From: Saccopteryx bilineata
Taxonomy: Eukaryota > Chordata > Mammalia > Chiroptera > Emballonuridae
Direction: 5' to 3'
Length of the DNA: 64,000 bases
Assembly: GCF_036850765.1 (NCBI RefSeq)
Contig: NC_089490.1
Coordinates: 128,368,522 to 128,432,521 of the forward strand
Position numbers and translations under genes: made by a program. The notes beneath the pieces are model-generated. The model saw only the letters and a list, made by a program, of their open reading frames with translations. It was not told where the DNA came from and searched no databases. Of the stretch, positions 40,836 to 59,539 are shown piece after piece; the first letter of the stretch is position 1, and every line of letters starts with the position of its first letter.

Positions 40836-40927
40836 TGCGTTTCCGGAGGTCTGGGTTGCACAGTGAAGTATATGAGTTCTGGAGTTTTGGTGGATACTCC
40901 AATGTGCTTCTCAAGGTGTTTGGGTCC

Positions 40928-40937
40928 TATTTATGCT
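40928..40937 (-). promoter_or_regulatory. KRT81 TATA box
   Basis: - strand GCATAAATAG, about 95-100 bases upstream of the ATG at 40835. Confidence 0.7.
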
Positions 40938-40984
40938 CCAACGGGAAGGGGCCGGCTATGCAGATGGTGTTGGGCAATTTGTGC

Positions 40985-40997
40985 TTTATGAGCTTGG
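40985..40997 (-). promoter_or_regulatory. Shared promoter element CCAAGCTCATAAA, KRT81
   Basis: Same element as before KRT86 and the KRT87-position gene, 60 bases upstream of the KRT81 TATA box. Confidence 0.5.
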
Positions 40998-40999
40998 GC

Positions 41000-41790
41000 T
41001 GTTAGCCGGGTTCAACCCACTGTTTAGAATGTGCTTTAATGGAGTGGCCCGCACCCTCCTCTGAAGGATGCCAATCTCGGTGCTGTAGGGGAACTCACCA
41101 TGTTTCATCCTGAAACAGCCTCGCCAGCAGGGCCTGCGCTCATGTGAGGGTACTGGGAGAGAAGGGCAGGGCAGGGCAGGGCAGGGCAGGGGAGGGGAGG
41201 GGCCGAGAGGGATGAATAGGTCCAGGAGAAGGGGAAGCGAAGGGAGGCCAGATGCTGGGAGAAGCAAGGAGGAGGGACCTGTACAAAGAGGAGTGAGAGG
41301 GAAGGAATCCTAGAAGGAGTGGCCAGTGTGCCACTGCAACTCCCTTCATTGTCCAGCGGGCTGCTGAAATACGCCTGACTTATTTTAGAAACTTTTTATT
41401 ATTTACCATGGCAGTAGCTACTGCATTATTAAATATTTATTTGATGCCTTTTTCAGCTTTTATTAGAAAAATTTCCAGACATTTAGGAAAGTTGAAAGAA
41501 TATTATAACAGACATCATGAGATATTTCACCTAGATACCTAGATTCAACAGATGCTAACATTGTGTCATATTTCCTTTCACATTGGTTCAGTTATTTGAC
41601 AGTTATAACAAGCATGGCATATAATGCTTAAAGTTTTTGGCATGTATTTCTTAACAATAAGGACATTTTCAAGTGCAAGAAAATGAACAATAATTCCATA
41701 GAATCATCCATTCCACATTCAATTTTTTTAATTGTTCCCCAAATTTTTAAAAGTAGGTTTTATGTGATTTAACTTGTGGCTCTAGCCCTT
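41000..41790. other. Upstream region of KRT81, no gene
   Basis: Contains a short GGGCA/GGGGA tandem tract at about 41164-41203, then AT-rich DNA from about 41390. Nothing further recognised. Confidence 0.5.
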
Positions 41791-41793
41791 GAA

Positions 41794-42163
41794 TTTTTTT
41801 TTTTTTGTATTTTTCTGAAGCTGGAAATGGGAGAGACAGTCAGACAGACTCCCGCATGTGCCCGACCGGGATCCACCCAGCACGCCCACCAGGGGGCGAT
41901 GCTCTGCCCCTCCGGGGCGTTGCTCTTTTGCGATCAGAGCCACTCTAGCGCCTGGGGCAGAGGCCAGGGAGCCATCCCCAGCGCCCGGGCCATCTTTGCT
42001 CCAATGGAGCCTTGGCTGCGGGAGGGGAAGAGAGAGACAGAGAGGAAGGAGGAGAGGGTGGAGAAGCAGATGGGCGCTTCTCCTGTGTGCCCTGGCCAGG
42101 AATCAAACCCGGGACTTCCGCACGCCAGGCCGACACTCTACCACTGAGCCAACTGGCCAGGGC
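41794..42163 (-). mobile_element. tRNA-derived bat SINE, family I, full length
   Basis: T-run, 'ctgaagctggaaatggga', 'gacagactcccgcatgtgcc', 'cgggatccacccagcacgcc', and the tRNA-like end 'ctaccactgagccaactggc'. Confidence 0.92.
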
Positions 42164-42169
42164 TGCGGC

Positions 42170-42374
42170 ATTTTTTAAAAAAAATTTAAGATTTCATCTA
42201 TTGATTTTACAGAGGGGGTGGGAGTGAAAAGTATCAGCTCATAGTTGCTTCACTTTAGTTGTTTATTGGTAGCTTATTGTATATGCCTTGACCAAGCAAG
42301 TTCATGGGTTTGAAATGGAAACCTCAGCATTTCAAGTCAACAGTCTATCTACTGTGGCACCATAGATCAGGCAA
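42170..42374 (-). mobile_element. Old, diverged SINE of the family II type
   Basis: A degraded - strand copy: 'ttgtatatgccttgaccaag', 'caacagtctatctactgtgg', 'caccatagatcaggc'. It directly abuts the SINE at 41794-42163. Confidence 0.6.
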
Positions 42375-42379
42375 AAGGT

Positions 42380-43255
42380 GGCACTTTTAATTATTTGTAT
42401 ACTTATGGTGAATTTTAAGTAAACTTAATAGATTGTACTGTGTTCTACTTATCCATGAGGCACTCCCCACTGCACTTGAGCAAGTCTACAAAAGTACAGA
42501 GGTTTGCATAAGTGGAAGGGAAGAAAAATGAAGTGAAACATCTTGGTTAGTAATTCCTCAGAGCTGCTGTGCGTTTCTGGCAAAGGTAGGCAGAGCAGCT
42601 CAGGGGAAAAGAAATGGGACAGGATGGATGAGGAAAGAGATGAAAGGAGGAGAAAAGAAGAGAATAGGGTTTGTCAGTGGTAGGGCTCTGGGTATCCGTG
42701 CAAAACATTCAGGAGTGGGACTTTGTGACAGGGTGGACATGGGGTCAAAGATGTGTCAGCCATCTTGTCATCTCAGAGGAGGTGTGGCACTTGCTGTCAC
42801 TTTATGTGTTTGAGGAGCTGGCCAGCACTTCTGAAGCCTTTTATACCTTCATCCGCAATCCTGGGCACTGCCCACAATTGAGCAGTGGTATCCCCAGCAA
42901 GCCAGGTGCCTGGGTGTCCTGAGGAGAAGCACAGTGAGTCAAGGTGCATTCCCCACTCACTTTACCTTTTCCACCAGTATAACTCCTTATAAAAATGATA
43001 TGCATAAACATGAGCTAATTACTCATGGTTGACCCTTGTTAAGCAATTTTTAAAAAGCAAGAAGCAATTTAAAACCAGCTAGAAGAAATTCAAATGTGAT
43101 ACCATTTCATTAAACTTCAGGCATAACTAGTTGCTAATTTTTGAAGGACATTCAACCTGTGTGTTTTCTTTGAGTGGAAAGGTGTTTTGGGGAGGGGAGG
43201 GTGGAAAGGGGTGAGGATTGGCAGAATTACCACTCTGTGGTCTTGGCAAGGTGAG
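42380..43255. other. Gene-free stretch between KRT81 and KRT86
   Basis: No exon, SINE or clear repeat recognised; purine-rich around 42600-42670. Confidence 0.4.
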
Positions 43256-43505
43256 CTTTATGAAAGTTAAAATGTTTTTTATTGTGAAATATGTAACAAA
43301 CACAAAAGAATGTATAGCTGGTGTGCCTATCACTTATTGGAAGAATTAGAACAGACACGTAACTTAGGAGCTCCCTATGAACCTCACTAATTATACCCCC
43401 TTCCCCCCTGGCCTAGGGATGTTTCCTCTCTGGAATTTTTGTTAAATCATTCCTTTGTTGTTCTCTATAGTTTAACATGAAACCATATATTACATACTTT
43501 TCCAG

Positions 43506-43890
43506 TTTGTTTGTTTGTTTGTTTGTTTATTTATTTATTTATTATTAAGTGAGAGTCAGGGAGGCAGAGAGACAGACTCCTGCATGTGCCCCAACCGGGA
43601 TTCACCCTGCAAGCCCCCTAAGGGGCCATGCTCTGCCTGCCCATCTGGGGATGTTGCTTCATTGCTTGGCAATTGAGCTATTTTAGTGCCTAAGTCGAGG
43701 CCTAAGGCAAGGCCATGGTGCCATCCTCAGTGCCTGGGGCCAACTTGCTCAAATGAGCCATGGCTGGTGGGTGGGGGGGGGGGAGAAAAGGGAGAGATGA
43801 GGAAGCAGATGGTCGCTTCTCTTGTGTGCTCTGACTGGGAATCGAACCTGGGACTTCCACAAGCCGGGCTGAGCCAGGTTGGCCAGGGCC
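43506..43890 (-). mobile_element. tRNA-derived bat SINE, family I
   Basis: A TTTG/TTTA-rich tail, 'gagacagactcctgcatgtg', 'gaagcagatggtcgcttctc', 'gaatcgaacctgggacttcc', ending 'ggttggccagggcc'. Flanked by acttttccag at 43496-43505 and acttttctag at 43891-43900. Confidence 0.9.
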
Positions 43891-43900
43891 ACTTTTCTAG

Positions 43901-44275
43901 TTTTTTGTTTTTGTTTTTGACAGAAACAGAGAGTTAGAGACAGGGACAGATAGGGACAGACAAACAGGAAGGGAGAGAGATGAGAAGCATCAATTCTTCA
44001 TTGCAGCTCCTTAGTCTCATTGACTAAGTTCATTGACACTCATTGAGTGTTCATTGACTGCTTTCTCATATGTGCCTTGACTGGGGGCTACAGCAGAGCC
44101 CTTTGCTCAAGCCAGCCACCTTGGGCTTCAAGCCAGAGACCTTTGGGCTCAAGCCAGCGACCCCACACTCAAGCTGGTGAGCCTGTGCTCAAGCCAGCCA
44201 CCTTGGGATTTCAAACCTGGGTCCTCCGTGTCCCAGTCCAATGCTCTATCCACTGTACCACTGCCTGGTCAGCCC
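43901..44275 (-). mobile_element. tRNA-derived bat SINE, family II, inserted at the same target
   Basis: 'gacagaaacagagagttaga', 'gagatgagaagcatcaattc', repeated 'ctcaagccagc', tRNA-like end 'ctctatccactgtaccactg'. Flanked by acttttctag (43891-43900) and acttttccag (44276-44285). Confidence 0.9.
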
Positions 44276-44524
44276 ACTTTTCCAGTTTTTAAACATCATA
44301 TAAATGGACCATATTGTGTGTATTCTTTTGTGTCTGATTTCTCTTTTTCACTGTTTCCTGTAGCTGTATAGTGTTTATTTCACTGTAGATTTTACTCAGT
44401 TTATTCACCTTTTTACTCTGATGACTTCATGGTTGTTTCTAGAGCTTTTATTATAAATAGAGCTGCCATGAACATTCTTTTTCATGCTTTCTGGTATAAT
44501 TGTGCAAGAGTTTTTCAAGGGTAT

Positions 44525-44550
44525 TATATATATATATATATATATATATA
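44525..44550. repeat. (TA)n tract, left half
   Basis: About 13 TA repeats; the other half lies beyond the SINE at 44551-44890. Confidence 0.95.
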
Positions 44551-44887
44551 TTTTATTTTTATTTTTATTTTTTTTTTTACAGAGGCAGAGATAGACAGGG
44601 ACAGACAGACAGGAACGGAGAGAGATGAGAAGCATCAATCATCAGTTTCTCGTTGCACGTTGCGACTTCTTAGTTGTTCATTGATTGCTTTCTCACATGT
44701 GCCTTGACCGCAGGCCTTCAGCAGACCGAGTAACCCCCTGCTGGAGCCAGCGACCTTGGGTCTAAGCTGGTGAGCTCTTTGCTCAAGCCAGATGAGCCCG
44801 CGCTCAAGCTGGCGACCTTGGGGTCTTGAACCTGGGTCCTTCCTCATCCCAGTCTGACGCTCTATCCACTGCACCACCACCTGGTCA

Positions 44888-44890
<3 letters not shown>
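44551..44890 (-). mobile_element. tRNA-derived bat SINE, family II, inside a (TA)n tract
   Basis: T/A-rich tail, 'gacagggacagacagacagg', 'gagatgagaagcatcaatca', 'accgagtaaccccctgctgg', end 'ccactgcaccaccacctggt'. TA repeats on both sides hide the exact target duplication. Confidence 0.9.

Positions 44891-44930
<40 letters not shown>
44891..44930. repeat. (AT)n tract, right half
   Basis: 20 AT repeats immediately after the SINE. Confidence 0.95.
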
Positions 44931-44933
<3 letters not shown>

Positions 44934-45049
44934 AAACTATGCAAGTAGTATATACTTGGTGTAGAAACTTTTTTATATTCTTTCAAACCTAAAAGATAAT
45001 AACATCTCTTGCTGTTAATCTTGCTTCACACTAGCTACTATACTAAAAG

Positions 45050-45220
45050 CCCAACATGCATTCATGCAATTAATTTTGACAATTTCCCTCTGAAGCAGGT
45101 GCTATTATTCTAGCTTTACAGAGAAGGACACTGAGGCCTATGGAGGTTGAAGGACTGGCTCAGGTAGTGTGGTTAGTGACAGAGCTGGCACTCAGAGCCC
45201 GGCGTGTTTGGTTCCAATGA
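45050..45220 (-). repeat. MIR-like old SINE
   Basis: Antisense MIR pattern: 'ctagctttacagagaaggac', 'gaaggactggctcaggtagt', 'agtgacagagctggcact'. Confidence 0.5.
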
Positions 45221-46820
45221 AATGATGAGTTTATCTCAGTGCACTCCCATCTACCTACTATCTGCTATCATTAAAAGTATTATACAGTAGATGATGTCTG
45301 TATATAACACACACTGTCACTAATCTCCTCTCTCCAGTGCCCTCTTCTAGGCCCTGTGGAGTGTTCTCAGGGTTTAGGAACAGACAGTGGAGGAGTATTT
45401 ACCTTTGTGGTGAGTTTCCAGTTTTAAGAGAAAAGCTGAATACACATCCAGATCATAAACAAAAATGCAAACCCTGCAAAACACCAATGGGTACAAATGT
45501 TGGTTTATGGATGTATTTAAAGGGCTCGACACGTAGTAGGTACTCAATAAATATTTGTTGAATAAATGAAATGAATACCAGCTGCATATTAAGTGCTGAG
45601 TAATGGAGCCATAGAAGCTTGGTGGTTAATTGTATAAAGCTTTCTGGTAGGATGGGCTGGGGACCTGATGAAGCAGACTAGAGGGTGGTGATTCCCAGGG
45701 TAGAGAGAGGGGTGGGGAGATGTTCTTGACTGGGGCCTGAAGGATAAATGAAGTGAGTAGATTTCTAGTAAAAAGGAGGGAGAAGATGCTTGGTCTTAGA
45801 CTATTGCTCTCCAGGCCCACTTGGACAAAGGACAAAAACTGGCTGGGAGAGAGGACAAGGATGGTGGTAGGGAGGGGAGATTTGGATAGAGAGAGAGAGA
45901 TGAAGTGGAGGACAATGGAAGAACAATGGGGGAAAAGCCAGGGGCAAACAGTGAGGGGCACTCTAAGTGGGAGAACAGAGGAGGAAGAGGTTGTTGGGGG
46001 AAGGGGTACAGCACTGAGGGCAATGTGTCTATCTGCCTGAAGAAGTAGGCACCTCAGCTACAGTTTTATCACACCGAATAACAGGGCAGGGACATGGGCT
46101 GAGAGAAGTGCAGGGGCTTACCCTGGTTCATGGGACAGACCTCCCCAAGAGCAGAACTCCTCAGCCAAAATTTCCTCCAGGATTCCCATGAGACCTTTGG
46201 CCCCTTGTCCTCTCACAGATAATTGGCCACTCTCCCAGGCTGTCTTAGCTGAGGAGGCAGTACTCCGACTTGGGCCTCTCTTTAACTCACCAACTGTCAT
46301 TAACTGTTTGGGTGCTGTGTAAACATCTACTCCCTCACCTCTCAATTTCTCTCCCTGGAACCTGGTCTGCACCTTCTTTCTGTGAACAGAAAGCATGAGT
46401 CGCAAGGTTAGAAAAGGCTTCTTGGACACCTACAGGCCTAGTGTGCAGATGCTTTTGTATCCTCCAAATGTAGAACCCATAGGCTGCCTCCCAACCTACA
46501 GTCATAGAGCTAGAAGCCCAGAGATGACACTGGCCCTACTTCCTAGGTCTCTGTCTCAACTAGCTCTTTACCATCACAGCATCTCATAATTCATTCCTCT
46601 CCTGCAGGGCCCTCAGTTGCTTTTACTGTTTACTCTCTGAAATACCTCCATGCAAACCTTTACACTAATACTGTGTTGCCTGGCTCTTTACTGAAGCCCG
46701 GCCTCAGGGGCTTTTTGCGGGGAGATTTTTCTTGCCTTTCCCATCAGACTAGCTGCATTCCACATTGTCACAAAATGGGCACTGCCAGTAGGCATTACAT
46801 TCCTGAGATGGAAAGGTATA
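45220..46820. other. Gene-free stretch between KRT81 and KRT86
   Basis: Purine-rich around 45840-46020. Short open frames on both strands show no recognisable domain. No keratin exon. Confidence 0.5.
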
Positions 46821-46823
46821 TCT

Positions 46824-47195
46824 TTTTTTTTTTCTTGTATTTTTTTCTGAAGCTGGAAACGGGGAGAGACAGTCAGACAGACTCCCGCAAGCGCCCGACC
46901 GGGATCCACCCGGCACGCCCACCAGGGGCGACGCTCTGCCCCTCCGGGGCGTCGTTCTGCCGAGACCAGAGCCACTCTAGCGCCTGGGGCAGAGGCCAAG
47001 GAGCCATCCCCAGTGCCCGGGCCATCTTTGCTCCAATGGAGCCTTGGCTGCGGGAGAGGAAGAGAGAGACAGAAAGGAAGGAGGGGGGGATGGAGAAGCA
47101 AATGGGCGCTTCTCCTATGTGCCCTGGCCGGGAATCGAACCCCAGTCCCCCGCATGCCAGGCCGACGCTCTACCGCTGAGCCACTGGCCAGGGCC
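46824..47195 (-). mobile_element. tRNA-derived bat SINE, family I, full length and young-looking
   Basis: T-run, 'ctgaagctggaaacggggag', 'cgggatccacccggcacgcc', end 'ctaccgctgagccactggcc'. Perfect 15-bp target duplication GGAAAGGTATATCTT at 46809-46823 and 47196-47210. Confidence 0.95.
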
Positions 47196-47210
47196 GGAAA
47201 GGTATATCTT

Positions 47211-48250
47211 AAAAGCAGCCTTCTTTATACTTCTGGCCTTTCTCATAAATTTGGGTCTATCTTCTCTGTCATATGGGAAACTTTAGAATCCATGTCTCCT
47301 TCCTTCTCTTAGAGCCTTCTTCCCTCCCTCTGAACACTGAGACAGGGTTCAAGATATGGCAAGGACATATCAATCACAGAATCCTTGAATCTCCCAACAA
47401 GGTGCTGTCTTGTCCATCTCGTCATCTATGTTGGGGAATCTGCCTCAACACCCTTCATAGAAACAGAATGAACTGACAAAAACTTCCTAGTGTTAAAACC
47501 ACCTGATTTGCCCTTTCTTTTCAGGCATCCCTTGGAAAAAGATCCACTTGGGCTAAAAAAGAAGTTCTGATCTCCAGATCAGAAGATCTCTTGGTTCACC
47601 CTATCTCCACAAGCATGGTAGCCCCTACAGAAAAATGAATGTTCTCTTTAATATAAAGCTTCCCTAAACGGGAGATATAATGCAAGCTCCTTTAAGAAAG
47701 CATAACCTCCTTCTGGGGAGTTATTTCAATTCTAACTTCCATCTGTCCAGTTGCAGTGAAAGCCTGATTTCTCTTGCTTTCTTTGGAGTTCCATTATGCT
47801 TGCACGGATCATCAATGATGTATTCCTCAACCTCAAACCCATGGTATCCCTGTGCTACTGATAAATTAGGAGGTTTCAGGATTAGGTAAAAAGGAAGTTG
47901 AGTGAACATGTCATTGATTTATGGCTTGCACTGTTACATTATTATCACAAATCATGAGGATTTCTGATGATCTTTTAAGTAATACAAATTTATGAAGTAT
48001 TCAAAAATAAAAGACTTTTGGGATTGGCCAGGATTCCCTTTTCATCCAGCAATAATATTGCCCAAGGATTGGTGACATATTCCTTTTGCCTAAGAAGAGA
48101 GAGTCTCATTGGGCCTTCCCCGAGGCAGCTGGGCTACAATGGGGATTGAAATAGGGGCATTTAATTAGGGTTTTTCTTCCCCCAGGATAAATGAAAGAAC
48201 CATGGCCAAAGGTCTCAGGTCCTCCCTGCCCCTTGGACTAAACCCCATGG
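47211..48250. other. Gene-free stretch between KRT81 and KRT86
   Basis: No exon, SINE or structured repeat recognised. Confidence 0.4.
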
Positions 48251-48254
48251 TAGC

Positions 48255-48445
48255 ACAATGGTAGATAACATTTATTGAGCATTTACTGTGTGCCATGGGT
48301 TGTGTCCACTTTGTGAGGTGGGTAGTATTATCCCCATTTTACAAATCATAAAATGAGATACAGAAGGGTTAAGTAATTGCTGAGTTGTACAGCTAGAAAG
48401 GGCAGAGCTGGACTTTGAAAGTAGGCATTTTGGAATCTGGGACTG
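48255..48445 (-). repeat. MIR-like old SINE
   Basis: Antisense MIR pattern: 'tttattgagcatttactgtg', 'tatccccattttacaaatca', 'agctagaaagggcagagctg'. Confidence 0.6.
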
Positions 48446-48450
48446 TGCTC

Positions 48451-48838
48451 TTTTTTTTTTCTTTTCTACGGGAGAGGAGGGGAGGTAGAGAGACAGACTT
48501 CTTCTGCATACACTCTGACTGGGATCCACCTGGCAACCCCCATCTGGGGCTGATGCTCTGCCCATCTGGGGTCATGCTCGCAACTGAGCTATTTTTTTAG
48601 TGTCTGAGGCAGAGCCTCCAACAAGCCATCCTCAGTGCCCAAAGCTGATGAGCTTGAACCAACTGAGCCATGGTTGTGGAAAGAAAAGAGAGAGCGAGAG
48701 AGCTAGAGAAAGAGAAAGAGGAGGAGGAAGGGGTGGAGAAGCAGATGGTAGCTTCTTCTGTGTGCCTTAAGCAGGAATTGAACCTGGGACATCCACATGC
48801 TGGGCCGATGTTCTACCACTGAGCCAACTGGCCAGGGA
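48451..48838 (-). mobile_element. tRNA-derived bat SINE, family I, diverged
   Basis: T-run, 'ctgactgggatccacctggc', a GAGA-rich tract, 'gtggagaagcagatggtagc', 'gaattgaacctgggacatcc', end 'ccactgagccaactggccag'. Confidence 0.88.
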
Positions 48839-48839
48839 T

Positions 48840-50280
48840 AATGGGTCTGTTCTTAATTGATATGCCAGGTATTTAAACTTTTTAGTTTCAATCATATTAA
48901 CAATTGATTTTACATAGTGACAAAGTATACACATATATGCATACCACATACAATTGAAATGAAAAGGTCATAAAATATTATTCTTACTACATTTGATGAA
49001 CATTTCTATTTTATTCTACTCCAGTTGATTTTTTTTTCTAATCTATTTAATTAAAATTCTGGTTGCTTCCATGAGTGGGTCACAATGTGAACTCTAAAAA
49101 AGTGCTGCCTCAGAGCTCCTTCTTCTTAATGATTACAACAAAGTATGTCTCCATTGTGCTCTGGAGTTTACTGAGCACATGCCTATCTCTGTAACTCCTC
49201 AAGGCAGCACTAGGAAGGGAAGGCTTACTCCATTTCCCAGAGGAGTGAAGTGCTTTGCCCCAGATCACACAGAGATCAACAAAGTAGAGCTTTGGTTCCT
49301 ACCTAGTCTTTTTGGGTTGAAGAATCACATTATCCACACTGGACTGCAAACACACACTTAGGTGGATCTGTTGTGACATCTTCCAAGGTTGCTGGCAAAC
49401 TGCTGGGAGGGTAACAGGGTGTCAGATTTGGTATAGCCTGGACAGAAGCACAGACTGATAGGGGCAATGGCAGGGACTGGCTGCTTTTCTCATATGGCTC
49501 TATCTAGACTGGTCCTAATATATGTATTCTGAGCCAAATGCCATACAAACTCATAACTGTGGTGTCTACCCCACGCGTTCTGGTCCCTGGAAGAAACACA
49601 GAGGCTTGAGGTGAAGTCCAGACATACTATCCTTGCTTGGGCACTTGTTGGAAATGGTTGGGCATTCCTGAAACTAGGGAGCCAGAGTTCGCCCCTTAGG
49701 CCTCATAGAAGACTCTGAGGATGGGGATGCCTCCCTTTTGCATAGGCTGGCTAAGAAGGACTAATAAGTTGGCCTAGAGACTATTGTAGTATAAGATGGG
49801 GGGGGGAAGATGACAGTGCACACAAGCATATGAGTGTGTGTGAAACTCTGGATGGGAAGTATGTGAGTGCATAGTGTGTGTGTATGTGTGTGTACACGTG
49901 TGAGTGTGCAAGGGTTGGAAAATGTTGATAGATGTGAGAGATTTGGGAACAATGTGGGAGTGTTGAATACGTGTGAGGGTAATTGAGATACTGTGAAAAT
50001 GTGGGGTTTGGCATTCAGAAAGGGGTCATCACTGTAAGGGGAACTCACGAAGCGCACCCCAAGTTCCACATCTTCTGTTGATCTCACACTCCCCCAGTGT
50101 TTAGGGTGGCCGGTCTGATCAGCACCACGGACAGTATCACGACATCATCCAGTGAGGCCTTGCAGGAGTCGTCGCAGTACCGCCCCTCCAATTCAACCTG
50201 AATCACTGCTCCCCCATCCTCCAGTTCCTGAGTTTCCCCAACTGTGTCTAAGGAGGTTGGGGTGGGTATGGGGGAAGTGA
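48840..50280. other. Gene-free stretch upstream of KRT86
   Basis: AT-rich at first, a MIR-like segment near 49160-49330, and a TG-rich stretch at about 49815-49910. No exon recognised. Confidence 0.5.
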
Positions 50281-50287
50281 GCTGGCT

Positions 50288-50296
50288 CTTTGAAGA
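50288..50296 (+). promoter_or_regulatory. HK-1-like hair keratin motif CTTTGAAGA
   Basis: Exact CTTTGAAGA, the HK-1 motif described in hair keratin promoters, 164 bases upstream of the KRT86 TATA box. Function inferred from the motif alone. Confidence 0.5.
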
Positions 50297-50393
50297 TAAA
50301 AATTGTGCAATTTAGGGTAAAAGGCCATAAACATCTGGCTGCATCTGGCCCCAATTAAGAACATTAAGGGAGGAGTGACAGCAGCTAAACAAC

Positions 50394-50406
50394 CCAAGCC
50401 CATAAA
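50394..50406 (+). promoter_or_regulatory. Shared promoter element CCAAGCCCATAAA, KRT86
   Basis: Same element as before KRT81 and the KRT87-position gene, 58 bases upstream of the TATA box. Confidence 0.5.
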
Positions 50407-50451
50407 AGACGTCTAATTGCTTCTAACCCCTGGACGCACCAGGATCCCGCA

Positions 50452-50460
50452 TATATAAAA
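50452..50460 (+). promoter_or_regulatory. KRT86 TATA box TATATAAAA
   Basis: Strong TATA box about 100 bases upstream of the ATG at 50554, implying a 5'UTR of about 70 bases. Confidence 0.85.
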
Positions 50461-50553
50461 GGCCCAAAGATGTCTTAGACGTAAACACCTCATTCACTAT
50501 ACCCTCCATTAACCTCTACCGCCATAGAGCCTCCCGTGTCCCAAAGAAACACA

Positions 50554-57640
<7,087 letters not shown>

Positions 57641-58260
57641 GGAAACATGGTGGCGGGCAGTGCCAACACCTGCGGCCCTTGCTCCGGCGTTGGCTCTTTC
57701 AGCGTGGGTTGTAAGAGGTGCTAGGAGGCTGCAGCCTCTGTCAACGCACATCACCCGTACCCTCTGCCCAGCCAGGACCTCTCGTGAAACCGTAATGACC
57801 CTCCTAAGCATCGCCATCCGCTGGCCTCCCAAGAACCTATCACCAGACGTATACACTCCACACATCTTCCCTACCTGCTCCCACTGTGTGCCATTCGCCA
57901 GGCACTTTGAGCCCCGTGGAGGCTGGAGCAGCACCTTGGGCTCTTTCTGTAGCCTTTCCTAGTAGTTGATTTGTTTTCCTGAGGATTCATCCTTTCTTCT
58001 GCCTTCTGTTTTTGTTTTTCTTTTTTCTTTTTCCTGGATTCATTGGTCCTGCTTGACCCCTTCATTCAAGCTTGGAGGAATGGGGCGGGCCCCAGAATCT
58101 CCCAGTCTGAACTTCCTAGGATCTGCCAGTGTGCTTGTGCCTGTGGATGGGAGATGGGGAACACTGATGGCCATTTTCCTATAACTCTGTGAAGGCTGCC
58201 TGCAGAAGCTTCTAAAAATCCAATGACTCAACCACCAGCCTTTGTTCATTCTGTGTTTCC

Positions 58261-58266
58261 AATAAA
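58261..58266 (+). terminator. KRT86 polyadenylation signal
   Basis: AATAAA in 'gtttccaataaactaatt', about 620 bases after the premature TGA and 537 after the downstream TAG. Confidence 0.85.
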
Positions 58267-58289
58267 CTAATTAATTGTCACTAATTAAA

Positions 58290-59137
58290 GGTGGTTCCTC
58301 AGTGTCTTGAGAATGCCAGGGCCCTTCTGTGAGAGGTGTCCCCTGCCAGAGCTGTTGTCAGGACCTCTCCATCTACTCAGTCACTTTTCCAGCAGATGAA
58401 AATGACTGCAGTACTTGCTGCCCATCTGGCTTGAGCAACCCAAGCCTTGGGAAAGCAGGAGAGGACTGAGGGAGGCAGGACATTTTGTGTGGTCATAGTT
58501 TCTCTAGACCAGGCCTTCTCAACGTCAACCCTACTCTTGTCTTGGGCTGGAGCATTCTCTGGGGCAGGGCTGCCTGTACACAGTAGGGTGTTTAGCGGTA
58601 TCTCTGGCTTCTATCCTCTAAATGGCAGGAGTACTTCCCTGGCCCCCATTGTGACAATCAAAGGTGTCTCGTCAAATGGACCCTAGGCGTTCTCAACCAG
58701 GGAGATTGTGCTCCCAGAGGCATTCCTGGAGGGGAAAGGACAGGAGAACACATGTGGTGGTGAGACTGGAACAAAGGCATGTGAGACAAGCAGTGTGGGT
58801 TAGAGGAAGAGCACTGGGTGAGAGTCAGGAGAACTGGGCTTCTGATTCACAGTCCTGACTCTGCCATTTCCCAAATGTGTGGCTTTGGGCAAATTGCTTC
58901 CACCTTCTGTGCTTCAGTTTCCTTTGCTGTAGAATGAAAGAGGTTGCACCATGTTTCCAAAGTCTCTTCTGGTTCCCTAAGTGTGATTATGTATTTAAAA
59001 AAGTTTTGTTAATAAAAAAAGCTATGTTTGAATGCTGGTTCAGCCATTTATCCATTTTAATTGTGGGAGTAAATTCTGTAAATATGAGAGAAAATTCTGT
59101 AAATATAGGAGCTGCAGATTTAAGGAGCAGCCCTTAC
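58290..59137. other. Gene-free stretch downstream of KRT86
   Basis: A MIR-like sense segment near 58810-58960 ('gattcacagtcctgactctg', 'cttcagtttcctttgctgta'). Nothing else recognised. Confidence 0.5.
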
Positions 59138-59145
59138 CCTTAGGT

Positions 59146-59525
59146 CAGGGATCCCCAAACTACTGCCCGCGGTCCACATACGGCCCTCTGAGTCCATTTA
59201 TCCGGCCCCCGCCGCACTTCCGGAAGGGGCACCTCTTTCATTGATGGTCAGTGAGAGGAGCACTTTGACCATCTCATTAGCCAAAAGCAGGTCTATTGTT
59301 CCCATTGAAATACTGGTCAGTTTGTTGATTTAAATTTACTTGTTCTTTATTTTAAATATTGTATTTGTTCCTGTTTTTTTTTTTTTTTGTTTTTGTTTTT
59401 TACTTTAAAATAAGATATGTGCAGTGTGCATAGGGATTTGTTCATAGTTTTTTTTATAGTCCGGCCCTCCAACGGTCTGAGGGACAGTGAACTGGCCCCC
59501 TGTGTAAAAAGTTTGGGGACCCCTG
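59146..59525 (-). mobile_element. Non-autonomous hAT element, 380 bp, internally deleted
   Basis: Reverse-oriented relative of the 503-bp element at 31579-32081 with ends cagggatccccaaact and agtttggggacccctg. An 8-bp target duplication CCTTAGGT lies at 59138-59145 and 59526-59533. About 130 internal bases, including the CpG-rich centre, are missing, and a T-rich stretch has expanded. Confidence 0.9.
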
Positions 59526-59539
59526 CCTTAGGTGTTGCG

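Larger units (their letters stand above)
43260..45000 (-). mobile_element. Old L1 3'-end sequence (antisense) hosting three SINEs
   Basis: Blocks 43260-43505, 44276-44550 and 44931-45000 carry antisense L1 3'-end phrases such as 'cttttgtgtctgatttctct', 'gctgtatagtgtttatttca' and 'agagctgccatgaacattct'. SINEs occupy 43506-43890, 43901-44275 and 44551-44890. Confidence 0.5.
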
